This document shows, one piece after another, positions 1 through 7,194 of a DNA stretch of 64,000 nt. The position numbers were made by a program, and so were the translations under genes. This DNA is from Desulfomonilaceae bacterium (lineage in GTDB: Bacteria > Desulfobacterota > Desulfomonilia > Desulfomonilales > Desulfomonilaceae), in contig JBAZSD010000002.1 of the NCBI GenBank assembly GCA_041662605.1, positions 248,001 through 312,000 of the forward strand. Reading direction: 5' to 3'. The notes under the pieces were generated by a model, which was not told the origin of the DNA, searched no databases, and worked only from the letters and a program-made list of their open reading frames with translations. Position 1 is the first letter of the stretch, and every line of letters begins with the position of its first letter.

Positions 1-2
1 GT

Positions 3-620
3 AAAGGGAGCAATGTCGCCCTGATTTCCGACGCAGGAACCCCCAACATATCCGATCCGGGCTATCGATTGGTCAGATCGGCCATGGACGAGGGGTTCCG
101 GGTCGTCCCTATACCGGGGCCTTCATCGGTTGTTGCGGCGCTTTCGGTTTCGGGGATCGATGGCTCATCATTTGTCTTCATGGGTTTCAGCCCAAAAAAG
201 AAGTCAGCTTTGGAACAATTCTTCCAGACTGTCAGTCATGAAGGAAGGACGGCAATATTCCTGGACACAGCCCGGCGAATCATGAAAACCCTGGAGATCG
301 CTGTTCGGATCATTCCGTCACGAAGGATGACGCTGGCCAGAGAGTTGACCAAGAAGTTTGAGGAGATAATATCGGGAGAGCCTGCGTCTATTTTCGAACG
401 TTTCAATCAGCGTCAAAATATCAAGGGAGAGTTTGTCGTCATAGTTGAACCGGCCAAAGTTCAGTTGGATTTGGACGTCGACTCGATCGTGAGAGGCTTG
501 ATCCGTGAAGGTTATTCAGGAAAGGCGCTGGCGGACGAGGCGCGAACCAGATTTGGAGTTTCCAAGTCAGTGGCGTACTCGAGGTTTCTCTCTTTAAAAG
601 AATCCAGCTCGAGTCTTTGA
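3..620 (+). CDS. rsmI: 16S rRNA (cytidine(1402)-2'-O)-methyltransferase RsmI, 5'-truncated by window edge
   Basis: The reading frame is open from base 3, before the first internal ATG at 69, so the gene begins outside the window. The first visible residues read VALISDAGTP, then ISDPGYRLV, the hallmark of the RsmI tetrapyrrole-methylase fold. PGPSSVVAALSVSG and FMGFSPKK follow, also typical of RsmI. The family 2'-O-methylates C1402 of 16S rRNA with SAM in the cytoplasm. The C-terminal part (YSGKALADEARTRFGVSKSVAYSRFL) looks like the small helical extension present in many RsmI proteins. About the first 75-80 residues are missing. No terminator was recognised downstream. The family assignment is secure; only the 5' end is unknown. 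Confidence 0.93.
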   Translation, partial: KGSNVALISDAGTPNISDPGYRLVRSAMDEGFRVVPIPGPSSVVAALSVSGIDGSSFVFMGFSPKKKSALEQFFQTVSHEGRTAIFLDTARRIMKTLEIAVRIIPSRRMTLARELTKKFEEIISGEPASIFERFNQRQNIKGEFVVIVEPAKVQLDLDVDSIVRGLIREGYSGKALADEARTRFGVSKSVAYSRFLSLKESSSSL

Positions 621-742
621 AATTGGTAAAGGAAAAGATTTTTGTTTCTGGGTTGCAGATGATACTATATGAAAAAATAATAGCGAAAAAGTCTCGCACT
701 TGGTTCTAATTTCTACAGCGCCCGATCACAGAGGAAAACTAC

Positions 743-970
743 ATGTCGTTCACTGAATTGGGGACCAAAAAAGAATCGGAAATGAGCCCGTATCAGAAGC
801 GGGTACAGCAGATTGACACACCTATTTTGTGCGTGGCTGAAGCTGAAAAGATGATTAGTGAAATTGGCCTGGACCTGATAGTCGATATGGATATTCCCAA
901 GAGACCTTCGTTCAACGTGTTTAGATCAAGGACCTTCCTGATGTGTTTCAGACGGCTAACGGTTGGGTAA
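743..970 (+). pseudogene. Short unrecognised ORF, possibly a truncated gene
   Basis: A 75-codon ORF starts with ATG seven bases after GAGGA, a plausible ribosome-binding site. The first 50 or so residues (MSPYQKRVQQIDTP, CVAEAEKMISEIGLDLIVDM) look like a real globular protein start. The tail from about residue 55 (FNVFRSRTFLMCFRRLTVG) is of low quality. It ends about 75 bases before the first copy of the palindromic repeat. I do not recognise the family. The likeliest reading is the 5' end of a gene cut off by rearrangement; a genuine small protein is possible. Confidence 0.35.
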
Positions 971-1042
971 CAGATAGCCCATTTAACCATAACCTAATTT
1001 GTTTTGGGAAATCTGACCCCCTGGGAGAGGGGGAAGGTCAAA

Positions 1043-1206
1043 GATCTCCACGGCGATGCCGTGGGCTATTGTGACATCGCCCCTGCCGGGGGCTGTCGGA
1101 GACATCCGGATAACGCGCTAATGGTGTCATTCCAGAACCCGGAGGGGTCACACAAAATCCCCCATAGCAGCGCTATGGGTAAATGTCGGTATTGCTATTT
1201 GTTACA
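1043..1206 (+). repeat. Palindrome-rich repeat, copy 1
   Basis: This is the first of three direct copies in 2.3 kb. It holds a CCACGGC...GCCGTGGGC hairpin, a GCCCCTGCCGGGGGC-like hairpin, an imperfect GACCCCGGAGGGGTC block (here AACCCGGAGGGGTC) and the hairpin CCCATAGCAGCGCTATGGG. Similarity to copy 2 extends into the 3' string GCTATTTGTTAC. A spurious ORF runs through it in the plus direction. It lies just downstream of higA. The copy is more diverged than the other two, for example ACAAAATCCCCC in place of ACAGAATAGCCC. Confidence 0.85.
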
Positions 1207-1273
1207 AATCGAGTTGGGTTGAACCGATCATCGTTACGCTCTCTCTGCTGGAAGCCCCGGCGCCTAATATTCA

Positions 1274-1678
1274 TCATGAAGCCCGTCTGTATTTCACAGA
1301 GCCTTTGCTTTCGGTAACTAAAGCATATGGCTGTACCAGCGCTTCGGCAGATAATCCCAACAATTTAGAGAGATTTCTGATCATGGGTAGTGTAAGCGCA
1401 CGCCTGCGATTTAAAATCTCGGAAACTCTAGCCCTCGATCCAATGCAGGGTTCGAGGTCTTTGCGCTTCAAACCGAGTTCTTCCAGGCGAATATTTATAG
1501 CGTTGATTGGATCGGGGAACTCCATAGGGTAGTTTCGACGTTCATACGCTTCAATTAGGTCCAAGAGGATTTCCAATTCATCGCGTTCAGCGGTTTGTTC
1601 AGCAGCGTTCCACAACTCTTTCGCGCGAGATATAGCGAACTTGTAGTCAGCTTCATTCCGTATAGGGGTTATAAACAT
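1274..1678 (-). CDS. higA: HigA-type antitoxin, XRE helix-turn-helix
   Basis: The 134-residue product has the long HigA layout: an N-terminal helical region (EADYKFAISRAKELWNAA) and a C-terminal HTH around residues 70-115 (LKRKDLEPCIGSRARVSEIL, then LPMIRNLSKLLGL). HigA antitoxins neutralise the HigB mRNA interferase by direct contact and repress their own promoter. AGGAGGG precedes the ATG at good spacing. The gene lies 36 bases behind the toxin gene on the same strand, in the toxin-first order usual for higBA. The pair looks intact. Confidence 0.88.
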   Translation of the reverse strand: MFITPIRNEADYKFAISRAKELWNAAEQTAERDELEILLDLIEAYERRNYPMEFPDPINAINIRLEELGLKRKDLEPCIGSRARVSEILNRRRALTLPMIRNLSKLLGLSAEALVQPYALVTESKGSVKYRRAS

Positions 1679-1714
1679 GTTTTTCCCTCCTGAAAAAGTT
1701 CAGGGCAAACAGGA

Positions 1715-2023
1715 TCAAATTGTTCTTGCGTCAATCCGATCATATTCCGCATGCGTACCAACAAAACGAATGAACAGTCTCTGTTGGGCATAGTCTATGT
1801 CCGAAATCAGTCTGTATTTATTCCCTTTTATGTTAAAGACGACCCTGTTGTCGTTCAGAAAACTTGCAGATGGATAAGTTTGTTTCACATCCGATGGCGC
1901 CACCCAGCTTGCACGGGACACAACATCGTGCCAAGTGAGCAGAGGATCTTTAACCTCGGCATGGCCGGCTTCCCAGAATTCACGGAGCGTGCTTTTCGAA
2001 AAAATTCTCACTGGTTTATTCAT
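1715..2023 (-). CDS. higB: HigB-type mRNA interferase toxin
   Basis: The ATG at 2023 gives a product of about 102 residues beginning MNKPVRIFSKSTLREFWE. A TTG at 2047 would add eight residues, but the family usually starts near the RIFSKSTL motif. The conserved signatures YPSASFLNDNRVVFNIKGNK, YRLISDIDYAQQRLFIRF and VGTHAEYDRID are all present. HigB toxins are RelE-fold ribosome-dependent RNases. The antitoxin gene follows on the same strand. A perfect 7-bp inverted repeat with a 3-bp spacer lies just upstream and may be the autoregulatory operator. No disruption is seen. Confidence 0.9.
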   Translation of the reverse strand: MNKPVRIFSKSTLREFWEAGHAEVKDPLLTWHDVVSRASWVAPSDVKQTYPSASFLNDNRVVFNIKGNKYRLISDIDYAQQRLFIRFVGTHAEYDRIDARTI

Positions 2024-2028
2024 ATCAC

Positions 2029-2045
2029 GATCCCATGTTGGGATC
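2029..2045. promoter_or_regulatory. Inverted repeat upstream of higB, candidate HigA operator
   Basis: GATCCCA and TGGGATC are separated by three bases, a perfect 17-base interrupted palindrome directly upstream of the higB ATG. HigA proteins bind short palindromes at their own promoters, so an operator role is likely but inferred. Confidence 0.5.
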
Positions 2046-2094
2046 AATGATGGCGCATTTGTGAAACAAATACTATCAATTTTTTACCAGCGTC

Positions 2095-2265
2095 CCACGG
2101 GACACCCACGGCGTCGACGTGGGCTATTATGACGCCTCCCTTACGGGGCTGTCGAGGATGTGTGGGTAATATATTTGTATTGTGAGGTATTCCAGACCCC
2201 GGAGGGGTCACACAGAATAGCCCATAGCGGCGCTATGGGTCTAGATCGATATGGCTATTTGTTAC
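2095..2265 (+). repeat. Palindrome-rich repeat, copy 2
   Basis: This second direct copy lies between higBA and the second toxin-antitoxin locus. It carries CGGGACACCCACGGC, GTGGGCTATTATGACGCC, a perfect GACCCCGGAGGGGTC palindrome, ACACAGAATAGCCCATAG and the terminal hairpin CCCATAGCGGCGCTATGGG. The arms TGGGCTATT and AATAGCCCA at its two ends are complementary, so the whole unit could fold into one branched structure. It shares GGGACACCCACGGCG with copy 3 and GCTATTTGTTAC with copy 1. Confidence 0.88.
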
Positions 2266-2294
2266 CTGAGAAAGCAGGGCGTGACGCTATGATT

Positions 2295-2630
2295 CTATAT
2301 TGAAATTATTTGGGACCCGTTTGGTTGGTCCTCAACAAAACGGACCTCGATTCGTCTTTGAAGCGCAGACGCAATCTTCGCGGCCGTTAAAAGAAAGTCT
2401 CCCTCGTAATCCGCTTCTTCTATATCTTCGATAACTGAAGCCGCTGTACCGGCAAGACTCGCCAGTTCCTGCCGAGTAAGACCCGCTCGATTGCGCAAAT
2501 CGTAAATTTCGTGGGCTATCTCGCTCTTGACAAGCTCCTCCTGATACGATGCGACCCTTTTGGGATCATCCTTAATATAGCGTCGGAAAAGACATTCAAA
2601 GGCATCCGAACCAAATTTCTCATCTTCCAT
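2295..2630 (-). CDS. XRE-family antitoxin of second TA locus
   Basis: A 111-residue helix-turn-helix protein. The HTH spans roughly residues 40-75 (IAHEIYDLRNRAGLTRQELA, SLAGTAASVIEDIEE), and the end (ASALQRRIEVRFVE) matches antitoxins that pair with RelE/Gp49-like toxins. GGGAGA lies about nine bases before the ATG. It starts three bases after the stop of the partner toxin gene on the same strand, the usual toxin-antitoxin arrangement. The antitoxin is intact although the toxin gene carries an amber codon, so it may now act only as a repressor or as a neutraliser of related toxins. Confidence 0.82.
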   Translation of the reverse strand: MEDEKFGSDAFECLFRRYIKDDPKRVASYQEELVKSEIAHEIYDLRNRAGLTRQELASLAGTAASVIEDIEEADYEGDFLLTAAKIASALQRRIEVRFVEDQPNGSQIISI

Positions 2631-2633
2631 GTT

Positions 2634-3005
2634 CTATATCTCCCATTTGAAAATGTGGGATTCAGGGATTGTGTCAAATCTCTTTCGTAATACGATAGCC
2701 TTATTAATGTCTCCCTGTGTAATTTGTTTTTCTTTTGTGAGGCCGTTAGTAAGAACTACTACACTCTTTCCATAGAAAAAGTACAAAACCCTGTAATTAA
2801 CCGTTTGATGCCTCAACCTTAATTCATATATACCGTCCCTCAGATAATCAGCCTCGGGTCGTCGTAATTCATGTCCCAGATCCCTGAGTCTTTTGACCCG
2901 GGCTGTACATTTGTCCTAAACTTTACCAGGCAGGCCGTCAAGCCATTTCAAAATGGGGACCGTTCCATCATCTTCTTTGTACAATAAGACCTGGACTTCC
3001 GCCAT
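2634..3005 (-). pseudogene. RelE/HigB-like (phage Gp49-type) toxin gene interrupted by an in-frame TAG
   Basis: The gene starts at the ATG at 3005, with GGAG seven bases upstream, and reads MAEVQVLLYKEDDGTVPILK then WLDGLPGKV. A TAG at 2916-2918 follows, and the same frame continues DKCTARVKRLRDLGHELRRP, EADYLRDGIYELRLRHQTVN and YRVLYFFYGKSVVVLTNGL. This is a complete Gp49-like toxin apart from the single stop. Homologues, as I recall them, carry Q or a similar residue here, so CAG to TAG is the simplest origin. There is no frameshift or deletion. The product would be a 29-residue stub, so the toxin is probably dead unless UAG is suppressed. The intact antitoxin lies directly downstream. Confidence 0.85.
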
Positions 3006-3147
3006 AAGTTCTCCATTCCACGTGTTATGGGCGATTTGTAATAAAATGTCCAGCAGTGGTTTTGGAGTTTCAACCAGGAACCGATTACTCCTAACGAAAT
3101 TCCGGCGACAGGACCATGAATGTTCTGGATGTTCTAATATCGAAGGA

Positions 3148-3282
3148 CACGGGACACCCACGGCGCGCCGTGGGCTATTATGACGCCGTCCCTAAGGGGC
3201 TGTTGGAGACATCCGGACAATATGCTAGTAGTGTCCAGACCCCGGAGGGGTCACACAGAATAGCCCATAGCAGCGCTATGGG
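3148..3282 (+). repeat. Palindrome-rich repeat, copy 3
   Basis: This is the cleanest copy. CCCACGGCGCGCCGTGGG (3157-3174) is a perfect 18-base palindrome, GACCCCGGAGGGGTC (3238-3252) is a hairpin, and CCCATAGC and GCTATGGG (3264-3282) form a stem with a 3-base loop. TGGGCTATT at 3171-3179 is the reverse complement of AATAGCCCA at 3259-3267. It lies upstream of the toxin pseudogene. An ORF crossing it on the plus strand shares peptide pieces such as PEGSHRIAHSSAMG with the ORF across copy 1, which reflects repeat sequence and not a protein family. Confidence 0.88.
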
Positions 3283-3469
3283 AATTTGGCGTCATAAGTT
3301 GATGGGGAGAACATTTGAAATGGCGTTGGACGTTTGATCCGGCTCTGATAGAACTCAGAACCTGGCGGATCGTGATGAATTAACCGCCGGGGTCAACTCG
3401 CTGTTGATACTCCAGCGGAGGTCTTTGGAAAAGTCTTCGTTGCCCGATGGTTAAAACCTAGGCTTTGGT

Positions 3470-3685
3470 TCACTTTGCTTTCTTTTTTGACTTGCCCTTG
3501 TCCTCAAGCAATTTTGCCGCATCAGCCGCAATAGCCTTAAATTGCGCATCCACTTTTTTTGCATCAGCTACTGCTGCCTTTTGCGCTATGTTGATTGCTT
3601 CAGATATCCGGTCCGACCCAGCTATTGCCCCAGTAGAACCTGCCATGAATGCAGCCATCACTATCAAAAATATCAAACTTTTCAT
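3470..3685 (-). CDS. Small secreted alanine/lysine-rich protein of unknown function
   Basis: The 71-residue product starts after a strong GGAGGAG site. Residues 1-22 form a signal peptide: K at position 3, a hydrophobic core (SLIFLIVMAAFMAG) and a probable cleavage after AIA. The mature part is a single amphipathic helix rich in A, D and K (ISEAINIAQKAAVADAKKVD), ending in the basic tail KGKSKKKAK. It should therefore be periplasmic, surface-associated or secreted. I do not recognise a family. It stands alone, upstream of the porin terminator, and may have its own promoter in the AT-rich DNA around 3690-3780. Confidence 0.65.
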   Translation of the reverse strand: MKSLIFLIVMAAFMAGSTGAIAGSDRISEAINIAQKAAVADAKKVDAQFKAIAADAAKLLEDKGKSKKKAK

Positions 3686-3883
3686 AAGTCTCCTCCGTTC
3701 AACTTTTTAGTCCAGACAACAATAATGGCAATATTTAATTTACACTAATTAGAGGTAGGCTTGATGGCAAGTTTTTTGAACAGCTTATTTCGATTGTGGT
3801 CCGGCTTTGATTGGGTTTAGGCTAGTGTTATGAATGGCTGTGAATTATCTGATGCCTCGCTTCCTCGAATCGAAATCACAAAC

Positions 3884-3913
3884 AAAAAAACGGAGGATCA
3901 ATTCGATCCTCCG
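3884..3913 (-). terminator. Rho-independent terminator of the porin gene
   Basis: CGGAGGATC and GATCCTCCG form a perfect 9-bp stem with a 5-base loop. On the minus strand it is followed by a run of seven T. It lies 29 bases beyond the porin stop codon. Confidence 0.88.
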
Positions 3914-3941
3914 CCCTGTTTAATCGTTTAGGTTGTTGGGT

Positions 3942-5834
3942 TCAGAATGTGCCTTCGAGCTTGAATTCACTGCCCCAGACAGGGTCAATCGTCTTACCAG
4001 GGTTAGTGCGGAACGCGTCACCATTTAAGCTACCGCCCCAAGTCGCCCAGTTGTTGACACTTTTATCTACGCACGCATAGCTCCACCATTTGCCAGGCAC
4101 CCAGTATCCAAACGTGCATCTTGCTGTAAGTCCTTCAAGTAGCTTCCAATCAAATCCTGCGTCAATTTCATACCCTAATGCTCCGTCAGGGATTGTCGGA
4201 ATCCTGTTGCCACCGTTGGGAGAATAATTGTTTAACACAACCTGTCCTGCGTACGGTTGGGTACCAGTTGAAGTCGCCCCACCCAAACCTGGGGCTGTCG
4301 TCGTAGCAACCGTAAGAACCCCAGCCGTATTAGAATTTGTAGCAGGTCGCAAGCAGCCCCAAAGAAACCCACTCTGGGAAAATCTTTCGGCCCAAGCGAA
4401 GCTACCGAAAAGGTTAAGGTTTGCGGCCGCTGCGTAATCAAGTCTTGCGCCGTAGAAGGTAGCGTCCTGCACAAAACCGTTACCTGTGTCTCTTGCAAAA
4501 CTAGATCCCAGACCATATCCATAGACCATCAAATAGCTATATGGTCTGAAGACTCCAGTATTAGACCAAGTATCCGATTGAAGACCGGATGTCACTTTCA
4601 CCATTCTGTTGGCACCGTTGAGTGTGGATCCCCGATAATCATCACCGGTAAACCATGCGCCGATCAATGAAACTTTCGCTGGGCCGCAGAGAGTTCCAAG
4701 TTCAACGGCTCCAGAATCGTGCACAGTGTAAGCAGGTGGAGCGGTTGGGATTGAATTTGCAGAGTAATTTCTTTGGTCGGTAATCCTGTCGAAAGAGTAT
4801 TCGGCGTTGAGGAAAAATCTCCCGTTATTGTACTTGAAATAGGCGCCACCATACTGTTCGCCAAAGTCTGTAGAAAACTGATTTGCAGCCCATCGAGTAG
4901 CTGGAGCCGCAATAACTCCTTCTTTGCCCCTATGCCTAAATACCCAGTTCAGGATAAAACCTGCTGAAACTGGACCGGCATTATAAGTGACGTTAGGAAT
5001 GGTTAAATCAAAAACTCGCGTGTTGTTTTTGTCAGGGCGCTCGTTGTACCAGGCGGATGCTGTACTATAGTCATCCGATCCATAACCTCTCCGAGATGGG
5101 TAGAATGACAACTGAATCCTGAGAGGGCCATAAGGTACTGAAAGAGCCAATGAGTCTGAATGCCTGTTATCCTCACCGTTATAAGCTAGGCCCATACCCC
5201 AACTAGAGGGTCTCTTTCCTACCGTAATTTCGCCCCACGGTAGTTGAGCGGACAACCAAAGGGTTCTCCAGTAACCAGGAGAAAAAGATCTTTGTACACC
5301 AGCGGCATCCTGATTTAGCATTCCTGATGAAACCATCAAGCCCTGAGATGTGCTGTAGTTTGGAGAATTCCATGATCCAACGAAATAGTTTCCCCTGATA
5401 CGGACCGCCTTATTCATCCTAATCTGCATGTTTGTGGACATGTAAATAATGTTCCATGATGCGTCCGACCCGGAAACAATGGATTCTCCGCCGGCTAGCG
5501 AAGTTCCCTGTCCGCCGTATACAGCCGCATATGGAAGCGGTTGGCCAGTCCCCACTGTCGTGAAAGAAGTGCTTCCCGTACCAGCCACCTTGTGGAATCC
5601 CCCGAGATAAAAATTATAAGGCGCAAAACCGCCTGGTCCAAAACCGCTGTTCGTTTCATCATTAGCTTGGTCGTACTGACCGAAAAAGCCGCTGCTACCA
5701 AGTTGGCCCCTCATTTCAAGCTGCCAAGTGTAGGTCCCGTCCATCGAGAACTCCCATGCGCTTGCAGGACCGGCCAGCAAGACGATGGAAAGCCCAAGAA
5801 TGAGGGCGAGGATTAATGATTTACGATAATTCAT
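3942..5834 (-). CDS. Outer-membrane beta-barrel porin
   Basis: The ATG at 5834 follows GGAGGAAGG and opens a clean signal peptide (MNYRKSLILALILGLSIVLL, then AGPASA, cleavage near residue 26). An upstream start would bury that signal and was rejected. The mature protein of about 600 residues is rich in aromatic and polar residues with alternating strand patterns (TYTWQLEMRGQLGS, RIRGNYFVGSWNS, GKRPSSWGMGL) and ends EFKLEGTF, with the C-terminal phenylalanine typical of BAM-inserted outer-membrane proteins. The solute is not evident from sequence. The gene is monocistronic, with a strong promoter upstream and a terminator downstream, consistent with an abundant porin. Confidence 0.8.
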   Translation of the reverse strand: MNYRKSLILALILGLSIVLLAGPASAWEFSMDGTYTWQLEMRGQLGSSGFFGQYDQANDETNSGFGPGGFAPYNFYLGGFHKVAGTGSTSFTTVGTGQPLPYAAVYGGQGTSLAGGESIVSGSDASWNIIYMSTNMQIRMNKAVRIRGNYFVGSWNSPNYSTSQGLMVSSGMLNQDAAGVQRSFSPGYWRTLWLSAQLPWGEITVGKRPSSWGMGLAYNGEDNRHSDSLALSVPYGPLRIQLSFYPSRRGYGSDDYSTASAWYNERPDKNNTRVFDLTIPNVTYNAGPVSAGFILNWVFRHRGKEGVIAAPATRWAANQFSTDFGEQYGGAYFKYNNGRFFLNAEYSFDRITDQRNYSANSIPTAPPAYTVHDSGAVELGTLCGPAKVSLIGAWFTGDDYRGSTLNGANRMVKVTSGLQSDTWSNTGVFRPYSYLMVYGYGLGSSFARDTGNGFVQDATFYGARLDYAAAANLNLFGSFAWAERFSQSGFLWGCLRPATNSNTAGVLTVATTTAPGLGGATSTGTQPYAGQVVLNNYSPNGGNRIPTIPDGALGYEIDAGFDWKLLEGLTARCTFGYWVPGKWWSYACVDKSVNNWATWGGSLNGDAFRTNPGKTIDPVWGSEFKLEGTF

Positions 5835-5992
5835 AACCTTCCTCCTTATCAAATCACAAAGGGGACGGAGACATATCCGTCCAAATTTAACATCCACACA
5901 TCATCATCGACCTTGGGCCACAACTGCCAACCAGCGATTGAGCCTGAAGATCAACAAAGACAATTTTCCCAAACAGAATTGATTTGATTAAA

Positions 5993-6021
5993 AATCTATT
6001 TGAAACCTAATGGAGTGTCAA
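5993..6021 (-). promoter_or_regulatory. Sigma70-type promoter of the porin gene
   Basis: On the minus strand TTGACA (6016-6021) is separated by 17 bases from TAGATT (5993-5998). The -35 box matches the consensus and the spacing is optimal. The leader to the ATG would be about 150 bases. Confidence 0.65.
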
Positions 6022-6112
6022 TATAAAAAAAGCCTGATAAAATAATAACTAATACAATTTTGTAACATTTCGCAACACCCGTTAAGTTTAGCTTACATTT
6101 GTGTCAGGTGTG

Positions 6113-6367
6113 TTATTTTTGGGTTAGAGAGGTGTTTAAGTGGGCGCGCTCCAGGAGTAGTTCCTCGGAAAGGGAAGGTTCTTTCGGCAGACAACCTAGG
6201 GCTTCACCCACCGGATCCGAGGACGGTGGAACGAGATAGATCAGCCCATCATATTCGAAAACACGGGTTTCCTGACCAGGTTTGATATGATGCTTTTTCC
6301 GTAGACGAGCCGGAATGACGATTTGTCCTTTGGCCAGCACCTTTACACTTTCCACGTTCTTCTTCAC
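6113..6367 (-). CDS. AbrB/SpoVT-family DNA-binding protein, lone antitoxin-like regulator
   Basis: The 84-residue product has the swapped-hairpin AbrB motif in its first half (VKVLAKGQIVIPARLRKKHH, IKPGQETRVFEYDGLIYLVP), as in VapB- or MazE-like antitoxins and SpoVT-type regulators. The tail (EELLLERAHL) is a helix of the kind that clasps a toxin. No VapC, MazF or other toxin ORF lies beside it, so it is an orphan antitoxin or a plain regulator. The start is a GTG at 6367 or possibly a GTG at 6355, which sits better behind AAGGTGA. It lies between the porin and tRNA-Ser and appears to be a single-gene unit. Confidence 0.75.
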   Translation of the reverse strand: MKKNVESVKVLAKGQIVIPARLRKKHHIKPGQETRVFEYDGLIYLVPPSSDPVGEALGCLPKEPSLSEELLLERAHLNTSLTQK

Positions 6368-6484
6368 CTTTTTAAGGTTAAACGCTTTCTACTATCGTAA
6401 TACCTACCTATTTACTGTCAAGCAAGTTTCCGGCATGTTCCACAGAAGACATTAATCACGCAATCTTTCAGGGCTTAGATCATC

Positions 6485-6514
6485 TTGACACACCCTGCGG
6501 AATTGCGTTAGATT
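6485..6514 (+). promoter_or_regulatory. Sigma70-type promoter of tRNA-Ser
   Basis: TTGACA (6485-6490) and TAGATT (6509-6514) are separated by 18 bases. The mature tRNA begins at 6530, so transcription would start a few bases upstream of it. Confidence 0.7.
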
Positions 6515-6529
6515 CGATGACGCACAAAC

Positions 6530-6616
6530 GGAGGGATGGCCGAGTGGTTTAAGGCGGCGGTCTTGAAAACCGTTGATCCAAAAGATCCGGGGGTTCGAAT
6601 CCCTCTCCCTCCGCCA
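6530..6616 (+). tRNA. tRNA-Ser (anticodon UGA)
   Basis: The acceptor arms GGAGGGA (6530-6536) and TCCCTCC (6606-6612) pair perfectly, followed by discriminator G and an encoded CCA. The anticodon loop CTTGAAA gives UGA between arms CGGT and ACCG. The T-loop is TTCGAAT. A long variable arm (TTGATCC...GGATC region) marks it as class II, as expected for serine. It is convergent with pgsA, whose stop lies six bases beyond the CCA. Confidence 0.96.
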
Positions 6617-6621
6617 TTACC

Positions 6622-7194
6622 TTAATCTGCGCTAGCCGACTCCTTAGACTCGTATTCCCTGTAAAATCTTACAAAATAATCCACACCGGACCACAGGGTA
6701 AGCGCAAGAGCCACATACAGCAGGACAGTCCCAATCTGGTTGAAATTTATATCCACTATGAAATGATAATTGTAATGAATCATCAAGGGGATAATAGCGG
6801 CGAACTGGAGGAACGCCTTCCATTTTCCGATACGGCTGGGCTTCAAAGTAGAATCCCATGATTTGGTGGTCGCCCGTAAGGCGCTTACAGCAACCTCCCG
6901 GCTGATGATCAGCATCACTATCCATGCGTCAACCCTGTCCAGGTTTATCAACATTATCAAGGCGGATGTCACAAGAACCTTGTCAGCTATCGGATCCAGA
7001 AAACGGCCGAATGACGATTCAACCTTCAACCTGCGAGCGATAAAGCCATCAAAGAAATCCGTGAGTGACGCAATAAAGAAAAGAAGCGCAGCCAATGCGG
7101 ATGGGAATCGGCCGGGGAAAAAGAGCAGAGCGACTATTGGAGGGACCAGCAACAGGCGGCCCAGGGTAAGAAAGTTCGGTAAATGCCTTTTCAT
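6622..7194 (-). CDS. pgsA: CDP-diacylglycerol--glycerol-3-phosphate 3-phosphatidyltransferase
   Basis: The 190-residue membrane protein makes phosphatidylglycerophosphate, the committed step to phosphatidylglycerol and cardiolipin. The CDP-alcohol phosphotransferase signature is complete: DFFDGFIARR followed by SSFGRFLDPIADK, giving the D-G-x2-A-R-x8-G-x3-D-x3-D metal and substrate site. It starts PNFLTLGRLLLVPPIVALLF, and four or more hydrophobic segments follow. Its ATG overlaps the stop of the upstream kinase gene as TAATG, so the two are probably translationally coupled. Length is normal for the family. Confidence 0.95.
   Translation of the reverse strand: MKRHLPNFLTLGRLLLVPPIVALLFFPGRFPSALAALLFFIASLTDFFDGFIARRLKVESSFGRFLDPIADKVLVTSALIMLINLDRVDAWIVMLIISREVAVSALRATTKSWDSTLKPSRIGKWKAFLQFAAIIPLMIHYNYHFIVDINFNQIGTVLLYVALALTLWSGVDYFVRFYREYESKESASAD

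Noticed and set aside
1004..1222. Plus-strand ORF through repeat copy 1
   Set aside because: Its peptide is made by the palindromic repeat and shares pieces only with the ORF through copy 3 (3116-3337). No ribosome-binding site or protein-like pattern.
2916..2918. TAG decoded as pyrrolysine
   Set aside because: The product is a RelE-like toxin and not a methylamine methyltransferase. No pyl genes are seen. A nonsense mutation is simpler.
1043..3282. Integron attC sites around the TA genes
   Set aside because: The repeats fold on themselves, but the GTTRRRY/RYYYAAC core boxes are not evident and no integrase gene is in the window. Kept only as an analogy.
3116..3337. Plus-strand ORF through repeat copy 3
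   Set aside because: Repeat-derived reading frame, as for copy 1.
3283..3469. Gene remnant between repeat copy 3 and the small secreted protein
   Set aside because: A short plus-strand frame looks weakly protein-like, but it has no start, no ribosome-binding site and no recognisable family.
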